A DNA stretch of 57,275 bases, from contig BQJU01000045.1 of the NCBI GenBank assembly GCA_021604865.1, positions 1 to 57,275 of the forward strand. Reading direction: 5' to 3'. The notes under the pieces are model-generated. The model searched no databases. It saw only the letters and a program-made list of their open reading frames with translations, and was not told where the DNA came from. The stretch's first letter is position 1. Each line of letters begins with the position of its first letter. A program made the translations under genes and the position numbers. Shown here one piece after another: positions 45,218-54,166 of the stretch. This stretch comes from Saprospiraceae bacterium. GTDB taxonomy: Bacteria > Bacteroidota > Bacteroidia > Chitinophagales > Saprospiraceae.

Positions 45218-45369
45218 CACTATGTCGATATTTGTGGTAACAAAAGTAATTCAGATGATTAATAATGGATTAATGCAACTTAATATTAAAGTTACCGTAG
45301 TTTATTTAAGCGCTTGTATTAGTTTTTGCAATAATTTTTAATTGATTTCTTAACAAACTTGTACCGCTA

Positions 45370-45395
45370 TTTGGGAATGGAGTGTTGTATTTTTG
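45370..45395 (+). promoter_or_regulatory. Candidate promoter of the cas operon
   Basis: TATTTTTG (45388-45395) matches the Bacteroidota TAnnTTTG -7 box and would start transcription about 15 nt before the cas8b ATG (45418). A TTTG (45370-45373) lies upstream, but the 14-nt spacing is shorter than the usual 19-20 nt. The TTTGGGAAT repeat overlaps this element. Confidence 0.4.
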
Positions 45396-45417
45396 TGGGT
45401 GTAAAAAATGAAAAAGC

Positions 45418-47256
45418 ATGATAAAAGCATTATATGACATTGGGAAGGCATTGTCTGAAAGCCCAAAATATCAGGCCTACTTTGAACCTTGGGAAAACCC
45501 GTTTCCTGATGGTGAAAAAGCTCAAGATGCTAAAGTAATTGTTATCCAAATAACCAATAACAGTATACAAGGCATTGAATTAGAAAATTTTAGCAAGAAA
45601 AGGGTTAATAAATACCTTTTCCGAAGTATCAGAGGAGCCAATGGCACAAACCTTGTGCCTACTTTTTATTTCCCATTATCCCGAAAAGCGGACGAAGAAA
45701 AATGGAAAAAGGAGCAGTCCAACAACATAAACAAATTAATCAAAAAAATTACCAAGTCAATAAAAAATCAAGGACATGAATTTCTGGAAGTATCGGAATT
45801 AAATAGGCTCGAAAATTTACTCCTTGAAAAAAGCCATCAACTTAATAAAACGAACTCCTATCTACTAACAATGAAAGTTGACGGGAAGTACTTTGGCGAA
45901 TTTGAGCAATACCGAAATTTATTTGAGCAGGAAGCTTATGCCAAATACCACGATAAATCAAGTGCTAAAAACAAAGTTTGCTCATTGACTTATGAAATAG
46001 AAGAAGAGGTTTGGGGTAGAATAGATACTCTAGGTTTTACTGTGAATAATAATGCTTTTAGTCGCAATGGGTTTTCGGGAAAGAACTCATACAAAATGTT
46101 GCCTGTATCCCCGGAAGCAGTGAAATTATTGGAAGGGAGTAAAAAACTCGTTTTAAGTGAATTAACAAGAAGGTTTTACAATCTTCAGTATTTCATTATT
46201 CCTCATTTCACTGGTATTTCAAGTGATGAATCCAAAAAGAAAATATTGAGTTCTTTCTTCCGGTCAACTGTAGATAGTTCATTCGAAAAAACAGGGGATT
46301 CAATTATCAATAATGAAAAAATACTTCACGCGATTACCATTCGTGAAGACCTTCAAGATACTGTCCATTACGATATCCTATTTTATCAGCAGCAACAAGC
46401 ACAGTTTTTAATTAAGTTGCAGCTAAATGATGTGATGCCATCTCGCCTCAGAAAGGTTTTTGATATCAAACGGAGGATAGAAAAGTATTATCGAATCATA
46501 GTTAAAAGAATTTATACTGATCCTAAAACGAAACAAAAAGAACCAAGAGACTTTCGAATTACATTTGCTTCTATAAAAGATTTTTTCAGCAAGAAAGTAA
46601 AGAACGATTATGTTTATCACCCCTACTTTTTCAAAATACTAGAAGCAGTCTTTTATGGTAGCTTACTTAGTGAGCAGCAAATTATTAAAGCGTTTGTCAG
46701 TCAAATCCGCTTTGATTTTAAGCAACAAAATGAAGATGGCAAAAGCAACACATACGCCCGCCGTAATAAGGATACTTTTGTGATTTATCAATATTTTTTG
46801 GAATTAGGATTATTTAAAAACAAATTACCAATGGAAGGCAAAGAAAAACAACCACTTTCGCTTACTTCAGAGGATTTCATTGAGCAACATTCAAACTTTT
46901 TTGATTCTGAGTACAAAAAAGGAGTCTTCAGACTAGGAAGCCTCTCTGCATATTTGATGGCAAAACAATGGAAGAAGCTGAATAATACCCCATTTATCAA
47001 GCAACTCAATAGCTTAAACATCGATGAACGAACAATTGTAAAAATATTTCCCAGGTTGATTAATAAATTAAGGGAATATAACTCGGCTCTTCCTGACTTG
47101 GAGCAAGAAATAGCCCAAGCTCTAGTCCAGCCTAATAATTTAAGTAAGGATGAGATTTCCTACACTTTTACGTTAGGGCTTGTCATGCAACGCGAATTTT
47201 CAAATGCATATAAAAAGAAAAAAAAGAATTCGGAGAGTAGTGACGAAGAAGAATAA
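45418..47256 (+). CDS. cas8b: Type I-B CRISPR-associated protein Cas8b (TM1802/Csh1 family)
   Basis: Cas8b is the large subunit of the I-B Cascade and helps recognise the PAM and load target DNA. The 612-residue protein is lysine-rich and has the N-terminal MIKALYDIGKALSESPKYQAYF and NKYLFRSIRGANGTNLVPTF segments typical of the TM1802/Csh1 group. The C-terminal ALVQPNNLSKDEISYTFTLG segment precedes a charged KKKK...EEE tail. Position (first gene, before cas7-cas5) and length fit Cas8b. Its base composition is AT-rich. The subtype rests on this gene plus the Csh2-type cas7. There is no visible zinc-finger CxxC cluster. Confidence 0.9.
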   Translation: MIKALYDIGKALSESPKYQAYFEPWENPFPDGEKAQDAKVIVIQITNNSIQGIELENFSKKRVNKYLFRSIRGANGTNLVPTFYFPLSRKADEEKWKKEQSNNINKLIKKITKSIKNQGHEFLEVSELNRLENLLLEKSHQLNKTNSYLLTMKVDGKYFGEFEQYRNLFEQEAYAKYHDKSSAKNKVCSLTYEIEEEVWGRIDTLGFTVNNNAFSRNGFSGKNSYKMLPVSPEAVKLLEGSKKLVLSELTRRFYNLQYFIIPHFTGISSDESKKKILSSFFRSTVDSSFEKTGDSIINNEKILHAITIREDLQDTVHYDILFYQQQQAQFLIKLQLNDVMPSRLRKVFDIKRRIEKYYRIIVKRIYTDPKTKQKEPRDFRITFASIKDFFSKKVKNDYVYHPYFFKILEAVFYGSLLSEQQIIKAFVSQIRFDFKQQNEDGKSNTYARRNKDTFVIYQYFLELGLFKNKLPMEGKEKQPLSLTSEDFIEQHSNFFDSEYKKGVFRLGSLSAYLMAKQWKKLNNTPFIKQLNSLNIDERTIVKIFPRLINKLREYNSALPDLEQEIAQALVQPNNLSKDEISYTFTLGLVMQREFSNAYKKKKKNSESSDEEE

Positions 47257-47301
47257 AGTAATTGGTTATCAATTTATTAAACAATTCAAAAATAATTAAA
47301 A

Positions 47302-48192
47302 ATGGGTATTGTATCTAAACGTAGTGAGCTGCTTTTTCTCTATGATGTAAAAAAAGCTAATCCCAATGGTGATCCAATGGATAATAATCGTCCACGAATT
47401 GACGAGGAAACAGGAAAGTGCCTGGTAACGGATGTTAGACTAAAAAGAACCGTAAGAGATTATCTTATGTCAAAAGGTTATGATGGAAATAGTGACCCTA
47501 AAAAGGATATATTTATCCGTGATGAAAAAGAGGGACCTGTTACAGGTAAGAAAAGGAGTGAAGATTACAACACAAAAGAAGAGTTTCTTAATAAATTCAT
47601 TGATGCTCGTCTTTTTGGTGCAGTTTCAGCTCCAGGTGACAAATCAGACAAGAAAAAAGTTTTTCACTTTACCGGTCCAGTCCAATTTGGTATGGGGGTT
47701 TCTTTACACCGGGTCAAGGAAAATTTCATTAAAGGTACTGGTGGTTTTGCAACCAAAGAAGGTGCCCAGCAAAAAACCTTCCGGGAAGAATACAATATTT
47801 CCTATGGTCTGATCGGGTTCCATGGAGTCATCAATGAAAATGCCGCTCACCATACAAAGGTAACTGAGGAGGATATATCAGAATTGTTAGATGGCTTATG
47901 GAATGGAACAAAGAATCTTCTTACCCGATCCAAAAAAGGGCACACCCCAAGGCTATTACTCAAAGTTACCTACAAGAAACCAAATTTCTTCATTGGAGAA
48001 CTGTTGGAACGTCTTACGATTGAGATGGCTGAGGATAAGCGTGAAGAAAGCTTAGAAGATATTTCAGATTTTGTCATTAACACCTCAGAACTCAATGCAA
48101 CACTAAACCAATATTGGGAGCATATTGAAAAAGTTGAAGTTGTTGCAAAAGATGATCGTATCCAATTGAGTGAACCTATCAAAACATCATAG
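47302..48192 (+). CDS. cas7: Type I-B Cas7 (Csh2 family), Cascade backbone
   Basis: Cas7 forms the crRNA-binding filament of Cascade. The 296-residue RAMP protein begins with the family signature LYDVKKANPNGDPMDNNRPRIDEETG (about 13-38), followed by VTDVRLKRTVRDYL. GAVSAPG and VQFGMGVSLHRV lie in the middle, and YNISYGLIGFHGVINENAAHHT corresponds to the RRM-like core. It is full length and lies 45 nt after cas8b and 3 nt before cas5. Confidence 0.95.
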   Translation: MGIVSKRSELLFLYDVKKANPNGDPMDNNRPRIDEETGKCLVTDVRLKRTVRDYLMSKGYDGNSDPKKDIFIRDEKEGPVTGKKRSEDYNTKEEFLNKFIDARLFGAVSAPGDKSDKKKVFHFTGPVQFGMGVSLHRVKENFIKGTGGFATKEGAQQKTFREEYNISYGLIGFHGVINENAAHHTKVTEEDISELLDGLWNGTKNLLTRSKKGHTPRLLLKVTYKKPNFFIGELLERLTIEMAEDKREESLEDISDFVINTSELNATLNQYWEHIEKVEVVAKDDRIQLSEPIKTS

Positions 48193-48195
48193 TTT

Positions 48196-48927
48196 ATGCC
48201 TAAAATGTTAATATTTGACATTTGGGGTAGGTATGCTCATTACAAAAAGATTTATGCAACAACCTCCGCTCTTTCTTACATTATCCCTTCAAAAACTTCT
48301 TTGTATGGATATGTGGGAGCAATTTTGGGGTTAAGCAAGTTTGAAAATGCCTATCTCAGTAGTTTCCTACCTGGTTCTTGCCATTTGGGAATACAGGTAA
48401 TCAACCCAATCATTATGCAAAGGATAAATACCAATTTACACCCTCATGATAAAGGATTGATTCAAGCTAATCAAAATAGGAAACCCACAACAGTAGAATA
48501 CATCTATCAACCAAAGTATCGGATTTTCTTTACGCATAAAAACACAAACCTTTTAGATGAATTGGAAGCGCATTTGAAAAACCATACTGCGGTATATACA
48601 CCGACTTTAGGACTAGCATATTTACTTTCAAATTTTGAGTGGAGGGCAACTGTAAAGGTAGATGAAACTTCCCAGCAAGAGACTCAATCTATCTCGATAG
48701 AAACTGTCATTCCCCGAGATGCATTAGAATCATTTGATTTGAAACCTGACGTTGGCAATGAAATCATTGAATATAGTCAGTTTGCATTGGAAATGAACAC
48801 TGCCCGTGAAGTAACAGACAGAACGGATGTACTGGTTGACAGATTAGGTAACCCCATTCAAGCAGTTGTTAATCGATTTAATTTTTATGAGTATCATGGC
48901 AAAAAGCACCACATCCTCCTCTTTTGA
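48196..48927 (+). CDS. cas5: Type I-B Cas5
   Basis: Cas5 binds the 5' handle of the crRNA and caps Cascade. The 243-residue RAMP protein has the N-terminal motif FDIWGRYAHYKKIYATTSALSYIIPSKTSLYGYVGAILG (about 7-45) typical of Cas5b/Cas5h. It ends in a glycine- and histidine-containing C-terminus. It begins 3 nt after cas7, and its last 31-40 nt overlap the start of cas3 in another frame, suggesting coupled translation. Confidence 0.94.
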   Translation: MPKMLIFDIWGRYAHYKKIYATTSALSYIIPSKTSLYGYVGAILGLSKFENAYLSSFLPGSCHLGIQVINPIIMQRINTNLHPHDKGLIQANQNRKPTTVEYIYQPKYRIFFTHKNTNLLDELEAHLKNHTAVYTPTLGLAYLLSNFEWRATVKVDETSQQETQSISIETVIPRDALESFDLKPDVGNEIIEYSQFALEMNTAREVTDRTDVLVDRLGNPIQAVVNRFNFYEYHGKKHHILLF

Positions 48928-51373
48928 TTTGCTTTCGCATACGGATCGGACACTTAAGGAACACCTTGATAGTTGTTACCAAATAGGCCTGAAAGTTTTA
49001 GAAAATAAGAGAGTATCAAAAAAGCTAATTGCAAAAAAAGACCTCCTCAGACTTTTCAGGCAGCTCGTTTATTTCCATGACTTTGGTAAAGCTACTGATT
49101 TCTTTCAGTACCGAATTATTGAAGCCACCAAAAAGGATAATCCGCTTTATGTGAAGCAACATCAAGGCTATTTTGATTTTTTTGCAGAAGAAAAGGCAAT
49201 AAATGCGAGGCAGGAACTGGAGAAGGACAGCAGGTTCGGCAGACATGCTATGTTGGGAGCTTATTTCCAAACTGCGCATTATGGCAGAGAAGACCTTATT
49301 GAAGAGTTAATCCTATTTAAGGTTATTAAAAAGCATCATGGCAACCTAACAAATTTTACGTATTCTGATAAGAATGAAATTACCCTGGATGAAGAAAGCC
49401 TAGAATTACTTGAAAAACAACTCGATCATCTGGACTTTAGTCTTTATTCCAAAATTTTACCAGAAGGAATTAGTATATCCTCCGAAGACTGGTCAAAAGT
49501 AAAATTCAAATATAAAGATATTTTGCTTCCTGAAGAAGCTAATGACCGGTTGGAAGAAGTTAATACGTTACGGTACTTTTTTTTACAACACTATCTCTTT
49601 TCTCTACTTTTATCTGCTGATAAAGGAGATGTAATGACTCAAAATAAGTCTATCATCCGATCCAATCGGATATTTCCAACAAATCTTGTTGGTGCTTATA
49701 AAAAACACACTTTTTGCAATCAGGCAATTAAGTCAATCGACTTGGCCAGGGAAGAAGCATACCAAGCAATTGGAGGAAATGCGAAACAATTCTACAAGGA
49801 GCATTTCTTTTCCATTACACTTCCTACCGGGATGGGAAAAACCTTTAGTGCCTACAACGCTGCTATTCAACTTCAGAATCTTTCAAAGGGAAACCCGAGA
49901 ATCGTATATTGCCTTCCATTCACTTCTGTAATTGATCAAAACGTACAGGTATTGGCCGAAATTTTTGAATACAATGGAGAAGATTTAACTCACATCTCTA
50001 AAAACCACCATCTTTCTAATCCAAAAGAAAATTACAACAATTTCGAACTGGCTGATCAAGAGGGTGAATACTTAACAGATGGCTGGGAGCATGACTTTAT
50101 CATTACAACCTTTATCCAATTAACAGAAGGCATTTTCAATAACAGAAATAAGCGGTTGCGCAAATTTCATAACCTGACAGACAGTATTCTCATTTTGGAT
50201 GAAGTCCAGAATATTCCTCCAAAATACTATGAGGCAATTGAAGCAACTTTCAGAAAATTGGCGGATTACTTTGGAACAAAATTCATTTTCGTCACTGCTA
50301 CCCAACCTTTACTTATGCCAAATACTAATGTTATTGAACTTACGGATCCTAATTTTAAAAAAACGGAAACATATTTTCGACAACTTAATCGGATCCAAAT
50401 TGATAAATCGCTTCTTAATGCAGGTGCCAACGAGGATATAAGATACTGGATCTCAAAATTTAAAGAAGATATTGAGCAACAACCAGAAAAGTCCTTTCTC
50501 CTAATACTCAATACGATTAAATCATCACAAAATGTTTTTGAGGCACTTAGGTGTTTTCAGAATAAGAACTGCGATTTGTTTTATTTATCAAGTTCAATTC
50601 TCCCCTGTTTTAGAAAGGAAATTATCAATCAAATTAAGCAATCGAAGAAGAGGAAAATTGTTGTTTCAACCCAAGTAGTTGAAGCTGGAGTAGACATTGA
50701 TCTTGATTTAGTTTATCGAGACTTTGCTCCCTTGGATAGCATCAACCAATCTGCTGGACGTTGCAATCGAAATGGGATCAATGGTAAAGGAACAGTCAAA
50801 TTGTTCAACTCCGGCAAAGCAAAAATGATCTACGATGAGACCAACCTTGACATAACGGTTTCAGTTCTAAACCAATTTCCCGATATCATTCAAGAATCAA
50901 TTCTTTACGATCTAAATATCCTTTACTTCAATGAGGTAAAGAGAAAAATCCAAGATGATAGCACAGCCTCAGATAATATTTTAAAGCACATGAAACTATT
51001 GCAATTAGAGGACTTGGCTGATGAATTTCGTCTAATTGATAAAAGTTATCCTACTTATAATGTTTTCATTCCATTTCAAAAGGCAGATGTAAAACACCTT
51101 TCTTATTTTGATTTTGACAAGATCTCTCCTTTTAAAGTTTGGGAACAATACCAGCAAATATTCGAAGACTTTCAGAACCGTTTTGATCGTAAACGAGAGA
51201 TCAAAAAAATGCGTGCAGAAATCATGCAGTTTGTGGCAAAGTTTCCTGCATCGAAGTATACTCCTCCGGAAGGGCAAGAAGAAAAAATCATTATTTTTGA
51301 CGAAGCTTGGGCTATGAATTATGACCTTGAAACGGGATTTAAAAGTACCGACGATCAAACTGTTATTTTTTGA
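48887..51373 (+). CDS. cas3: CRISPR-associated helicase-nuclease Cas3 (HD domain fused)
   Basis: Cas3 is recruited by Cascade and degrades the target strand. The protein (828 residues from the ATG at 48887; an ATG at 48896 is equally possible) has an N-terminal HD nuclease (LLSHTDRTLKEHL with H18, YFHDFGKA with H64-D65, and a KKHHGN segment). A superfamily 2 helicase follows: TLPTGMGKT (about 313-320), DEVQ (about 436-439, the Cas3 variant of DExH), FVTATQP (about 469), and QSAGRCNRNG (about 620). The frame opens at a TTG at 48866, but the ATG starts are preferred. All catalytic motifs are intact. Confidence 0.95.
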   Translation: MSIMAKSTTSSSFDLLSHTDRTLKEHLDSCYQIGLKVLENKRVSKKLIAKKDLLRLFRQLVYFHDFGKATDFFQYRIIEATKKDNPLYVKQHQGYFDFFAEEKAINARQELEKDSRFGRHAMLGAYFQTAHYGREDLIEELILFKVIKKHHGNLTNFTYSDKNEITLDEESLELLEKQLDHLDFSLYSKILPEGISISSEDWSKVKFKYKDILLPEEANDRLEEVNTLRYFFLQHYLFSLLLSADKGDVMTQNKSIIRSNRIFPTNLVGAYKKHTFCNQAIKSIDLAREEAYQAIGGNAKQFYKEHFFSITLPTGMGKTFSAYNAAIQLQNLSKGNPRIVYCLPFTSVIDQNVQVLAEIFEYNGEDLTHISKNHHLSNPKENYNNFELADQEGEYLTDGWEHDFIITTFIQLTEGIFNNRNKRLRKFHNLTDSILILDEVQNIPPKYYEAIEATFRKLADYFGTKFIFVTATQPLLMPNTNVIELTDPNFKKTETYFRQLNRIQIDKSLLNAGANEDIRYWISKFKEDIEQQPEKSFLLILNTIKSSQNVFEALRCFQNKNCDLFYLSSSILPCFRKEIINQIKQSKKRKIVVSTQVVEAGVDIDLDLVYRDFAPLDSINQSAGRCNRNGINGKGTVKLFNSGKAKMIYDETNLDITVSVLNQFPDIIQESILYDLNILYFNEVKRKIQDDSTASDNILKHMKLLQLEDLADEFRLIDKSYPTYNVFIPFQKADVKHLSYFDFDKISPFKVWEQYQQIFEDFQNRFDRKREIKKMRAEIMQFVAKFPASKYTPPEGQEEKIIIFDEAWAMNYDLETGFKSTDDQTVIF

Positions 51374-51417
51374 CCTAATAGATACAAATATTTTTAACTT
51401 ATATACCTCCACCACCC

Positions 51418-52074
51418 ATGCACCAAACCACCATCACCTTCCCCGACCTCAGGCTTTCCTCCCGCGACGGCCACAAACTACGCGGGTATTTTAGCAAGTT
51501 ATTTGGCAAACAATCCGATTTGTGGCACAACCACCAGGAAGACGGAAGGCCCATTTACCGTTATCCGCTGATTCAGTATAAAGTGGTAAGGAGGAAGCCA
51601 ATGCTTGTCGGATTAGGTGAGGGGGCCACGCTACTGATCCGGCATTTTTTGGAAGTACAGGCATTGGATATTGATGGGCTGCACCTACCCATACACAACA
51701 AGGAAGTAAAAAGTAAAGAGATAATGATAGGTGTAAGGGGACTGGAACATCGCTATGGTTTTGAAAATCCCTGGTTTGCGCTCAATCAGGATAATTATCA
51801 ACGTTTCCGAAAAATGACACCATCGGAACAAAAAGAGAGCTTGTGCAAGGTACTTACGGGGCATATCCTGGCTTTTTTCAAAGGGATTGGCCACTGGGAA
51901 GAACAGGAGATCAAAACAGAACCTATTGAGCTTGAATCTATTAATGCCAAATTCAAAAACCAGCCAATGATGATGTTTAAGGGTAGTTTTATTTCCAATG
52001 CTCAATTGCCCGATTTCATCGGGTTGGGCAAATCGGTGTCCAGAGGGTATGGCACCATCCGGGAAGAAAGTTAA
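51418..52074 (+). CDS. cas6: CRISPR pre-crRNA endonuclease Cas6
   Basis: Cas6 cuts the repeat RNA to release crRNAs with an 8-nt 5' handle (ATTGAAAC here). The 218-residue RAMP protein ends in the glycine-rich loop FIGLGKSVSRGYGTI characteristic of Cas6. An N-terminal ferredoxin-like domain holds histidines that could serve in catalysis (for example in DLWHNHQED). It lies between cas3 (44-nt gap) and cas1 (21-nt gap), whereas in most I-B loci cas6 is the first gene. Its base composition is richer in G+C than the effector genes. Confidence 0.9.
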   Translation: MHQTTITFPDLRLSSRDGHKLRGYFSKLFGKQSDLWHNHQEDGRPIYRYPLIQYKVVRRKPMLVGLGEGATLLIRHFLEVQALDIDGLHLPIHNKEVKSKEIMIGVRGLEHRYGFENPWFALNQDNYQRFRKMTPSEQKESLCKVLTGHILAFFKGIGHWEEQEIKTEPIELESINAKFKNQPMMMFKGSFISNAQLPDFIGLGKSVSRGYGTIREES

Positions 52075-52095
52075 ACCTGACTTAAAAAATTGATT

Positions 52096-53088
52096 ATGCA
52101 AATACATCTAAATACATACGGCACCTATCTGCATATAAAGGATCAGATGTTTGAAATCAGGAAACGGGTGGAAGGAGAAGTTCAGAAATCCCATCTGGCA
52201 GCCCACAAGGTAAAAAGCATTTGGGTAAACAATGGAGTGGCACTGTCTGCCAATGCCATTCAACTGGCTATGCAATTCAACATTGATGTTGTATTTCTGG
52301 ACAGCAGCGGCCATCCCTATAGTCGGGTCTGGCACAGCAAACTGGGCAGCACGACCCTTATCCGCAAAGAACAATTGAAAGCAACTATCGGGCCGGTGGC
52401 ACTTACCTATACCCAACAGTGGCTGGGTGCAAAACTTGACAATCAAATAGATTTTGTCAAACGGCTGGTCAGCCACCGGCCTCAGCACAGCGATTACCTT
52501 GATGAACGATTGGAACGTATGCAACGTATCCGGGAAAGTATGGCCACAATAGAAGCTCTTCATATCGACACGGTAGCTGATCAAATCAGGGGCTTTGAAG
52601 GTTCTGCAGGTCGACTATACTTTGAAGTACTCAGTTCGGTACTCCCAAGACAATACCACTTCAAGGGGCGTAGTTTTCGCCCCGCAGAAGATACTTTTAA
52701 TGCCTTTCTAAATTATGCCTATGGTATACTTTATGGTCGCGTGGAAAAAGCGTTAATCCTAGCAGGTCTTGATCCTTATCTTGGCTTTCTGCATCGCGAT
52801 GGCTACAATTATAAGAGCCTGGTGTATGACTTTATTGAGCCTTTCCGCATCTTTGGTGAGGAGCCGGTTTTTCGTTTGTTTTCGGGTAAAAAGGTTCGGC
52901 AGGACCACGTAGATGAACTGGCCAATGGCTGTCGCCTTAATCAGGAAGGTAAAGTATTGTTGATTGAGCGGTTTAACCAACATTTGGAAGAAGAAAAAAT
53001 CCGGTATAAAGGCCGAAACCAAAGTAGGGGAAATATCATCCAGTTTGAAGCACACCAATTCGCTAATGAACTTATAAATAATTCCTGA
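52096..53088 (+). CDS. cas1: CRISPR integrase Cas1
   Basis: Cas1 with Cas2 inserts new spacers at the leader end of the array. The 330-residue protein has the catalytic triad E168 (RGFEGSAGRLYF), H233 (LGFLHRDGYN) and E248 (YDFIEPFR), in a normal I-B type Cas1 arrangement with an N-terminal beta domain. The frame is also open from a TTG at 52090; the ATG at 52096 (MQIHLNTYGTYLH) is preferred. It is followed by cas2 after a single base. Confidence 0.96.
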   Translation: MQIHLNTYGTYLHIKDQMFEIRKRVEGEVQKSHLAAHKVKSIWVNNGVALSANAIQLAMQFNIDVVFLDSSGHPYSRVWHSKLGSTTLIRKEQLKATIGPVALTYTQQWLGAKLDNQIDFVKRLVSHRPQHSDYLDERLERMQRIRESMATIEALHIDTVADQIRGFEGSAGRLYFEVLSSVLPRQYHFKGRSFRPAEDTFNAFLNYAYGILYGRVEKALILAGLDPYLGFLHRDGYNYKSLVYDFIEPFRIFGEEPVFRLFSGKKVRQDHVDELANGCRLNQEGKVLLIERFNQHLEEEKIRYKGRNQSRGNIIQFEAHQFANELINNS

Positions 53089-53089
53089 T

Positions 53090-53380
53090 ATGATTGCATG
53101 GGTCTTGTACGATATTGAAAACGACCGCGCCCGAACCAGGGTCGCCAAATTTTGTAAGCAAGCCGGTCTGTACAGGGTACAGTATTCCGTATTTTTGGGC
53201 ACCCTGAATGCCGAAGAAAAAGACGTACTGGAATTACAGATTGAGCAGGAAGTTAATCTGCAAAAAGATAAGGTTTATATTTTTCCCATGTCTCAACCCG
53301 AAATGCGACGAACGACCTGTCTTGGGCAGGCATTGGATAAAAAATTGGTGACAGATAAGGTACATGCTCTATTTTTTTAA
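53090..53380 (+). CDS. cas2: CRISPR adaptation protein Cas2
   Basis: The 96-residue protein has the ferredoxin-like Cas2 fold: WVLYDIENDRARTRVAKFC with the conserved aspartate D8, YRVQYSVFLGTLN, and KVYIFPMSQ. It bridges two Cas1 dimers in the integration complex. It begins 1 nt after cas1 and ends 11 nt before cas4. Confidence 0.96.
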   Translation: MIAWVLYDIENDRARTRVAKFCKQAGLYRVQYSVFLGTLNAEEKDVLELQIEQEVNLQKDKVYIFPMSQPEMRRTTCLGQALDKKLVTDKVHALFF

Positions 53381-53391
53381 CTTGATTTTTT

Positions 53392-53967
53392 ATGCTAAGC
53401 ATCACACCATCTCAGATTATCGAATTCTTGTATTGTCCCCGGTATACCTACTACGAGTATGTCCTCCATATTCCACAACAGGAGGAGAAATATTATAAGG
53501 TTATGCGAGGCAGGGAATTGCATCTGGAGCGGGCCCGTCAGAATGTGGACTACCTGCGCAAGCGCATTGGCGTGGTGGACAAACAACTGAACCAATACCT
53601 TACCAATGAATTGCTGCGCGGCGAGGTTGATGAAGTCCTTTGGCTGAAAGACGGCAGTATGGCACCCCTAGATTACAAATTTGCTCGTTTTGAAGGTAAA
53701 GTTTATGAGACCTATAAAACGCAACTGTATTGCTATGCATGGCTAATCCGTGAGAATTTTGGCAAACCGGTTAACAAAGGTTTTATAGTGTACACCCGAA
53801 GCCAGAATAAACTGGTAGAAATTATGATTGAAGATACTCATGTTCAGGAGGTGGAAAAAGCTGCCACTAGCATTGGCCGGATTATTCAGCAAAATATTTA
53901 CCCCAGAGCTACCAAGTATAAAAAGCGTTGTGTAAATTGTACCTATCGCAATGTATGTATTAAGTAA
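53392..53967 (+). CDS. cas4: CRISPR-associated exonuclease Cas4
   Basis: Cas4 is a PD-(D/E)XK nuclease with an iron-sulfur cluster that trims and orients prespacers by their PAM. The 191-residue protein has the four cluster cysteines C15, C180, C183 and C189, the catalytic D80, D94 and K96 (APLDYKFARF), and the QxxxY motif from Q111. It is the last cas gene, next to the leader; the usual order puts cas4 before cas1. All residues needed for activity are present. Confidence 0.95.
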   Translation: MLSITPSQIIEFLYCPRYTYYEYVLHIPQQEEKYYKVMRGRELHLERARQNVDYLRKRIGVVDKQLNQYLTNELLRGEVDEVLWLKDGSMAPLDYKFARFEGKVYETYKTQLYCYAWLIRENFGKPVNKGFIVYTRSQNKLVEIMIEDTHVQEVEKAATSIGRIIQQNIYPRATKYKKRCVNCTYRNVCIK

Positions 53968-54166
53968 TAAGTGTTTTTCCGGCTGGCAATTTATCCAAAG
54001 GAGCCGCAAAAACCGAAACAATGTACTGATAATCAGTTTTTTACATTTATGAAAAGTATTAAAAAAAGTGACAAAAGTTCTTTGAAATATTGAATATCCA
54101 TTTTTTAAATGGCTAAGCTAATATAGTCTAAACGGCTAAAAATGTGTACCTTAGAAGCGAATACGA
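53968..54166 (+). promoter_or_regulatory. CRISPR leader
   Basis: The 199-nt AT-rich non-coding stretch between cas4 and the first repeat is the leader, where transcription starts and spacers are added. TTTG (54081-54084) lies 21 nt before TAAATGGC (54106-54113), a weak match to a Bacteroidota promoter. CCATTTTTTAAATGG (54098-54112) is a short dyad. GGCTAA occurs twice before the first repeat. Confidence 0.7.

Noticed and set aside
45418-53967. Alternative assignment to type I-A, I-C or III
   Set aside because: There is no Cas10, Csa5 or split Cas3. Cas7 is Csh2-like and the large subunit is TM1802/Cas8b-like with a separate Cas6, which fits I-B.
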